A stretch of DNA of 10,003 nucleotides from Bacteroidota bacterium. GTDB taxonomy: Bacteria; Bacteroidota; Kryptoniia; Kryptoniales; JAKASW01. Positions 7,091 through 10,003 of the stretch are shown here, piece by piece. A model generated the notes under the pieces. It searched no databases. It was not told the origin of the DNA and saw nothing but the letters and a program-made list of their open reading frames with translations. Location: assembly GCA_021796055.1 (NCBI GenBank), contig JAJYOS010000160.1:1-10003 (forward strand), given 5' to 3'. A program made the translations under genes and the position numbers. Positions within the stretch are counted from its first letter, which is position 1, and each line of letters begins with the position of its first letter.

Positions 7091-8200
7091 CTAAACGTTC
7101 GCCCCCTCCGCGAGGCGGCAATAGTCCGCAGCAATTATCCTGTCCAACGGGTCGCGCACATAAAGTACGGGTTTGGATTCCTCCCCGACAATTGCGGTCC
7201 TTGTGCCTTGCCGGGCTTTGTGGCGCGTCGAGCCTGCCAACCTGGCCGTCAACCATTTTGAGAGTTTTTCGGCCGCATGGCCGTACTTCCCGGAAAATAC
7301 CATCGCGTCGTAACCGCCCATCAGGGCTATGGCAGCTCCGCAACTCAGAAGGACTCTGTATTCGAGAAGATCCCTGGCGGCCTTATACTTCTCTTCATCT
7401 TCAAATATGTCTTCGATCGTAACCTGTTGTCCGGCAACGGCGGTCAGGCCGCTGTTCCTAGTCAGCATCTCGTTTATCGTTTCGGGTCCGAGCTTTTTCT
7501 TTTCTTCGATGAGCAGCACGATACCGGGGTCTATCTCGCCGCATGTCGTGTTGCCCGGAATACCTTCCATCGGAGTGGACCCGCCTGAAACGTAGACGGG
7601 CCTCCCGTCATATATTCCCACGACTTCAGGAACAGGCTCGAGACAAATCGAAATTACCCTGGCTGCCTCTTTGTACTGTCGGCTGATTCTACGATAGGCG
7701 GCCTCGTGATAAAGGCCGTGGTAGCCGAACCTTCTAATGCCGTCGAGGGCGCCGTCAGATATCTCCGCAGACTCAATATCCAGAGCATAGGTCCGATCCT
7801 GTATCGGAAGATCGACAAAGAACGCCGTCTCGAAAAGGAGAAGCATATCGGGGACCGGGACTGCCCTCTCAAGCGTCTTTATCAGCCTGATGGCGGGCGG
7901 GATGTGGAGCGGGGAATCCGGAACCAGTTCCTCCAATGCCGGCAAGATCGATCTGTCGTAAAGAGCCGGCTTTCTGAACCGCTCGCCTCCATACAAGACC
8001 CTGATCGCGACCGTTTTGGGTCTGTAATCGTCCATCAGGCTTCTTATGTCGTCACTCGAGGCCGACGAATCTCTCGATCTGATTCTCCCTTTTCTCTGAA
8101 GCTGGTACGATTCGTCTGCCGGGGGCTGAAGGTCGCCGGTCGAATAGACGAAATAGTTCACGTAGAAACCTTCAGGAATCAAGACGACTAAGTTTCTCAT
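7091..8200 (-). CDS. degenerate acetate-kinase paralogue (probable pseudokinase)
   Basis: A 369-residue protein with the acetate kinase (ASKHA) fold but an eroded active site. Fold markers remain in order: IRVLYGGERF (67-75), SPLHIPPA (96-103), LLFETAFF (121-128), IRRFGYHGLYHEA (155-167), VYVSGGSTPMEG (202-213), CGEIDPGIVLL (220-230), and a final strand PVLYVRDP. Compared with AckA, the N-terminal NxGSSSLK loop is absent, the HLGNG-type loop reads CLEPVP, the catalytic Asp148 equivalent is Glu124, the Arg241 equivalent is Thr219, and the late Glu384 equivalent is Asp353. The Arg91 and His180 equivalents (Arg67, His165) survive. The frame is intact, so this is a maintained protein and not a pseudogene. 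ATG 8200 has AAGGT and GGAG just upstream (8205-8213) and overlaps the end of ackA by 29 nt in another frame. A partner or regulatory role for AckA is inferred; a different substrate is possible. Confidence 0.8.
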   Translation of the reverse strand: MRNLVVLIPEGFYVNYFVYSTGDLQPPADESYQLQRKGRIRSRDSSASSDDIRSLMDDYRPKTVAIRVLYGGERFRKPALYDRSILPALEELVPDSPLHIPPAIRLIKTLERAVPVPDMLLLFETAFFVDLPIQDRTYALDIESAEISDGALDGIRRFGYHGLYHEAAYRRISRQYKEAARVISICLEPVPEVVGIYDGRPVYVSGGSTPMEGIPGNTTCGEIDPGIVLLIEEKKKLGPETINEMLTRNSGLTAVAGQQVTIEDIFEDEEKYKAARDLLEYRVLLSCGAAIALMGGYDAMVFSGKYGHAAEKLSKWLTARLAGSTRHKARQGTRTAIVGEESKPVLYVRDPLDRIIAADYCRLAEGANV

Positions 8201-9485
8201 TTGCACCTTCTCCATTCTCATGAAACGCTGATTCACTTCCATCCGGCCCGACGAGCCCGACATCCGCCGGCGATATGTGACCGTATGTCTCCCTCCGTGA
8301 CAGGAGCTCATAAGCTCTCTTTGCGATCGCAGCCTCTTCGTTCGTTCTGACGACCAGAATGTGCGCCTCGCTTCCGGACGACGAGATGTCGGCAGGAAGC
8401 CCCGTCGCTGTCCTGTTCTTCCATTTGTCCAGCCTGATGCCGAAGTAGTCCATGTTTCTGCAAACCAGTTCGCGGACGTATGGCACCGACTCTCCTATCG
8501 TGTCGGTGAAGATAACGGCATCCGCGTTTCCCACGACCGTCATGTAAGCGCCAAGATACTTCTTTATTCGTGACAAATAGACATCAAGCGTCGTCCGGGA
8601 TCTTTCATCTTCCGTACCGGCGGCTCTTCTGATGACATCTCTTATATCAGACGAAATTCCGGACAAGCCGAGGACGCCGCTCTTCCTGTTCAGTATTTTG
8701 TCCACTTTTGAATAGTCCCCTCCGGTATAAGCGATCATCTTCAGGACCACTGCCGGATCAAGGTCACCGCAACGGGTGCTCATCACCAGACCCTGCAACG
8801 GCGAGAATCCCATCGAGTTATCGGCAGATTTTCCTCCCGCGACCACGCAAAGACTGGCGCCACCACTGCCGAGGTGACAGCTTACCGCGTTGAACCTCTC
8901 CGGGGCTATACCCAGGAACTCCGCTGCGGCCTCGGATACGTACTGGTGACTTATCCCGTGAAATCCGTACTTTCTGATTCCGAGTTCGTCCCTGATTCCT
9001 TCCGGGAGAGGATAAGTGTAAGCATACTCGGGAATCGTCGAGTGAAACGCCGTATCGAGTATTACCGCCTGGGGAATCTCCGGATATCTTGCGTCGCATT
9101 CATTTATCAGTTCTATCACAGGCGGATTGTGTATTGGTGCAAGGTCCCTGATCTTCTCCAGTAAGGGAAATTCTCTCCTGGTAATAAGCGTGTTGTCACG
9201 GAACTCCGCGCCGCCCTGTACGAGTCGGTGAGCAAACACATCCGGCGGGAAACTCATATCCTTCTCCACGATCCTTGTTGCTTCGGAGAAAGCTTCCTTG
9301 TAGCTTCCCGCTTTTATCGGATATGTTTCCTCGCGGCCGGAGACCCTGTGAACGATCCGCGAGGCCTCGGCCGTTTTTGCTCCTATCCTCTGAACTTCCC
9401 CGCCGAGTATCTCTTCACCCGCGGGCATAGAGATCATTCCATATTTCAGCGAGGAACTTCCGCAGTTCAATACGAAGATGTTCAT
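8172..9485 (-). CDS. ackA: acetate kinase (acetate/propionate kinase family)
   Basis: Cytosolic kinase that interconverts acyl phosphate plus ADP with the carboxylate plus ATP. It has 437 residues against about 400 usual; the excess is a polar C-terminal tail (about 398-437). Active-site residues are present: Asn7 and Ser10/Ser12 in NCGSSSLK, Arg87 in HRLVQGG, Asp144 in LDTAFH, His180 in FHGISHQYV, Arg238 in TRCGDLDP, and Glu384 near the end. Two loops differ from the standard enzyme: HLGNGAS reads HLGSGGAS (Asn211 replaced, one residue inserted), and the FTGGIGEN motif reads FTDTIGES. Activity is likely, but the acyl substrate may not be acetate. The start ATG 9485 is five bases after the upstream hydrolase stop, with GGAG at 9497-9500 inside that gene; the N-terminus MNIFVLN fits the family. 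The gene end overlaps the paralogue by 29 nt. No phosphotransacetylase is visible in the window. Confidence 0.9.
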   Translation of the reverse strand: MNIFVLNCGSSSLKYGMISMPAGEEILGGEVQRIGAKTAEASRIVHRVSGREETYPIKAGSYKEAFSEATRIVEKDMSFPPDVFAHRLVQGGAEFRDNTLITRREFPLLEKIRDLAPIHNPPVIELINECDARYPEIPQAVILDTAFHSTIPEYAYTYPLPEGIRDELGIRKYGFHGISHQYVSEAAAEFLGIAPERFNAVSCHLGSGGASLCVVAGGKSADNSMGFSPLQGLVMSTRCGDLDPAVVLKMIAYTGGDYSKVDKILNRKSGVLGLSGISSDIRDVIRRAAGTEDERSRTTLDVYLSRIKKYLGAYMTVVGNADAVIFTDTIGESVPYVRELVCRNMDYFGIRLDKWKNRTATGLPADISSSGSEAHILVVRTNEEAAIAKRAYELLSRRETYGHISPADVGLVGPDGSESAFHENGEGANEKLSRLDS

Positions 9486-9490
9486 GGTTG

Positions 9491-10003
9491 TCAGATCTCC
9501 AGGTCCGATGTCCATCCGAAGACCGGGATTCCTGCCAGGCTGTGTACAATCGCCGCCGTGCCGAGAACGCCTTCCGTTATCCTTCCGAGTGCGACGTACT
9601 CGTTCGGGGCATGGGCCTCGTCTTCGCGGCCGGGTCCGTATCCGATCGTCGGGATACCGAACCGCTTCGTCAGGACGCTTCCCGCGGTCCCCATGCCGAG
9701 GCGGGGAAGACGCCATTTGCCCGGCTGGTTCTTGCATCCTGCAGACGCGAGCGCCTGGCGGGAACGATCCATGATGGGAGAAAACGGGTTTGTCTCCCAG
9801 GCATCGCTGAGATATCTGACCTGAACGGTCTGACCGTTACTCAGTCTCTGTGCCTCTTCACGTATCTGGATATCGAGATTAAGGTCGTTCCTCTCTCTCA
9901 GATCCCGCAGGCTGAACTGTTTTATCCTCTCGGTCAGGGTCTCAGTGTCATCATCGGAGAAGAGTCTGCGGTTGAACGTTATGTACGCATCTCCTTTTTC
10001 ATG
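9491..10003 (-). CDS. M20-type metallohydrolase (peptidase/deacylase family), partial
   Basis: Only the last 170 codons are present; the frame is open to the window edge and the start lies beyond 10003. The C-terminal part shows hallmarks of the M20 dipeptidase/deacetylase family: LGMGTAGSVLTKRFGIPTIGYGPG followed by EDEAHAPNEYVAL, where the His is the expected late zinc ligand. The upstream portion (YITFNRRLF and LNLDIQIRE) looks like the end of the lid/dimerisation domain with its beta strands. Such zinc enzymes cleave amide bonds in dipeptides, N-acyl or N-carbamoyl amino acids; the substrate here cannot be read. It is first in the visible leftward cluster, with ackA starting five bases after its stop, so it is very likely cotranscribed with the two kinase-fold genes. 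Family is fairly sure, subfamily unknown. Confidence 0.8.
   Translation of the reverse strand, partial: HEKGDAYITFNRRLFSDDDTETLTERIKQFSLRDLRERNDLNLDIQIREEAQRLSNGQTVQVRYLSDAWETNPFSPIMDRSRQALASAGCKNQPGKWRLPRLGMGTAGSVLTKRFGIPTIGYGPGREDEAHAPNEYVALGRITEGVLGTAAIVHSLAGIPVFGWTSDLEI

Noticed and set aside
6814..7422. Rightward 202-codon frame in the convergent spacer, and a leftward frame at 6804-7343
   Set aside because: Both overlap the acetate-kinase paralogue out of frame, with low-complexity Pro/Arg/Gly-rich stretches and no family match.
8201..8311. N-terminal extension of the acetate-kinase paralogue upstream of ATG 8200
   Set aside because: The added residues are Arg/Ser/Gly-rich, lie within ackA, and resemble no kinase N-terminus; a good ribosome binding site precedes ATG 8200.
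9486..9737. N-terminal extension of ackA
   Set aside because: It is an out-of-frame shadow of the M20-type hydrolase; the family N-terminus begins at ATG 9485.

Overview
The window holds two blocks of genes that face each other. Rightward genes fill about 1-6760: an RND efflux system, a broken nuclease-fold gene, a PII-like regulator and an arsenic pair. Leftward genes fill about 7091-10003: an M20-type hydrolase, acetate kinase, and a degenerate acetate-kinase paralogue. Base composition looks moderately GC-rich by eye (not computed). Shine-Dalgarno-like sites (GGAG, AGGGAGG) precede most starts, and neighbours are tightly coupled by ATGA overlaps. The mix of a HAE-1 type RND pump, a small PII-like protein beside it, a GxxExxY gene and Acr3/ArsC suggests a Gram-negative bacterium, perhaps of the Bacteroidota/Chlorobi/Ignavibacteria (FCB) group. 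This placement is an inference and no marker gene fixes it.

Region 1 (1-4987), efflux. A periplasmic lipoprotein adaptor, cut by the window start but with its lipobox visible, is followed by a possible 32-residue ORF that bridges exactly to a full-length inner-membrane RND pump. The pump stop overlaps the start of a GxxExxY-family gene. That gene carries an in-frame stop inside a conserved segment and has several altered key residues, so I call it a pseudogene. It contains a perfect 9-bp inverted repeat and ends beside ATCCGTG-type repeats. Next comes a PII-like protein with a strong ribosome binding site, probably the sensor or regulator of the pump.

Region 2 (4988-6760), arsenic detoxification. 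A 244-bp spacer with three separate hairpins leads to arsC (TTG start, thioredoxin-type arsenate reductase), coupled by ATGA to acr3 (arsenite efflux permease). Reduction of arsenate followed by export of arsenite is the expected joint function. No arsR is present in the window.

Region 3 (6761-7090) is a convergent spacer with no gene I can support.

Region 4 (7091-10003, leftward). The C-terminal part of an M20-type metallohydrolase is followed after 5 nt by ackA with most catalytic residues in place. A second acetate-kinase-fold gene overlaps ackA by 29 nt and has lost most catalytic residues. This active kinase plus pseudokinase tandem, co-transcribed with a hydrolase, is the most unusual arrangement in the window.
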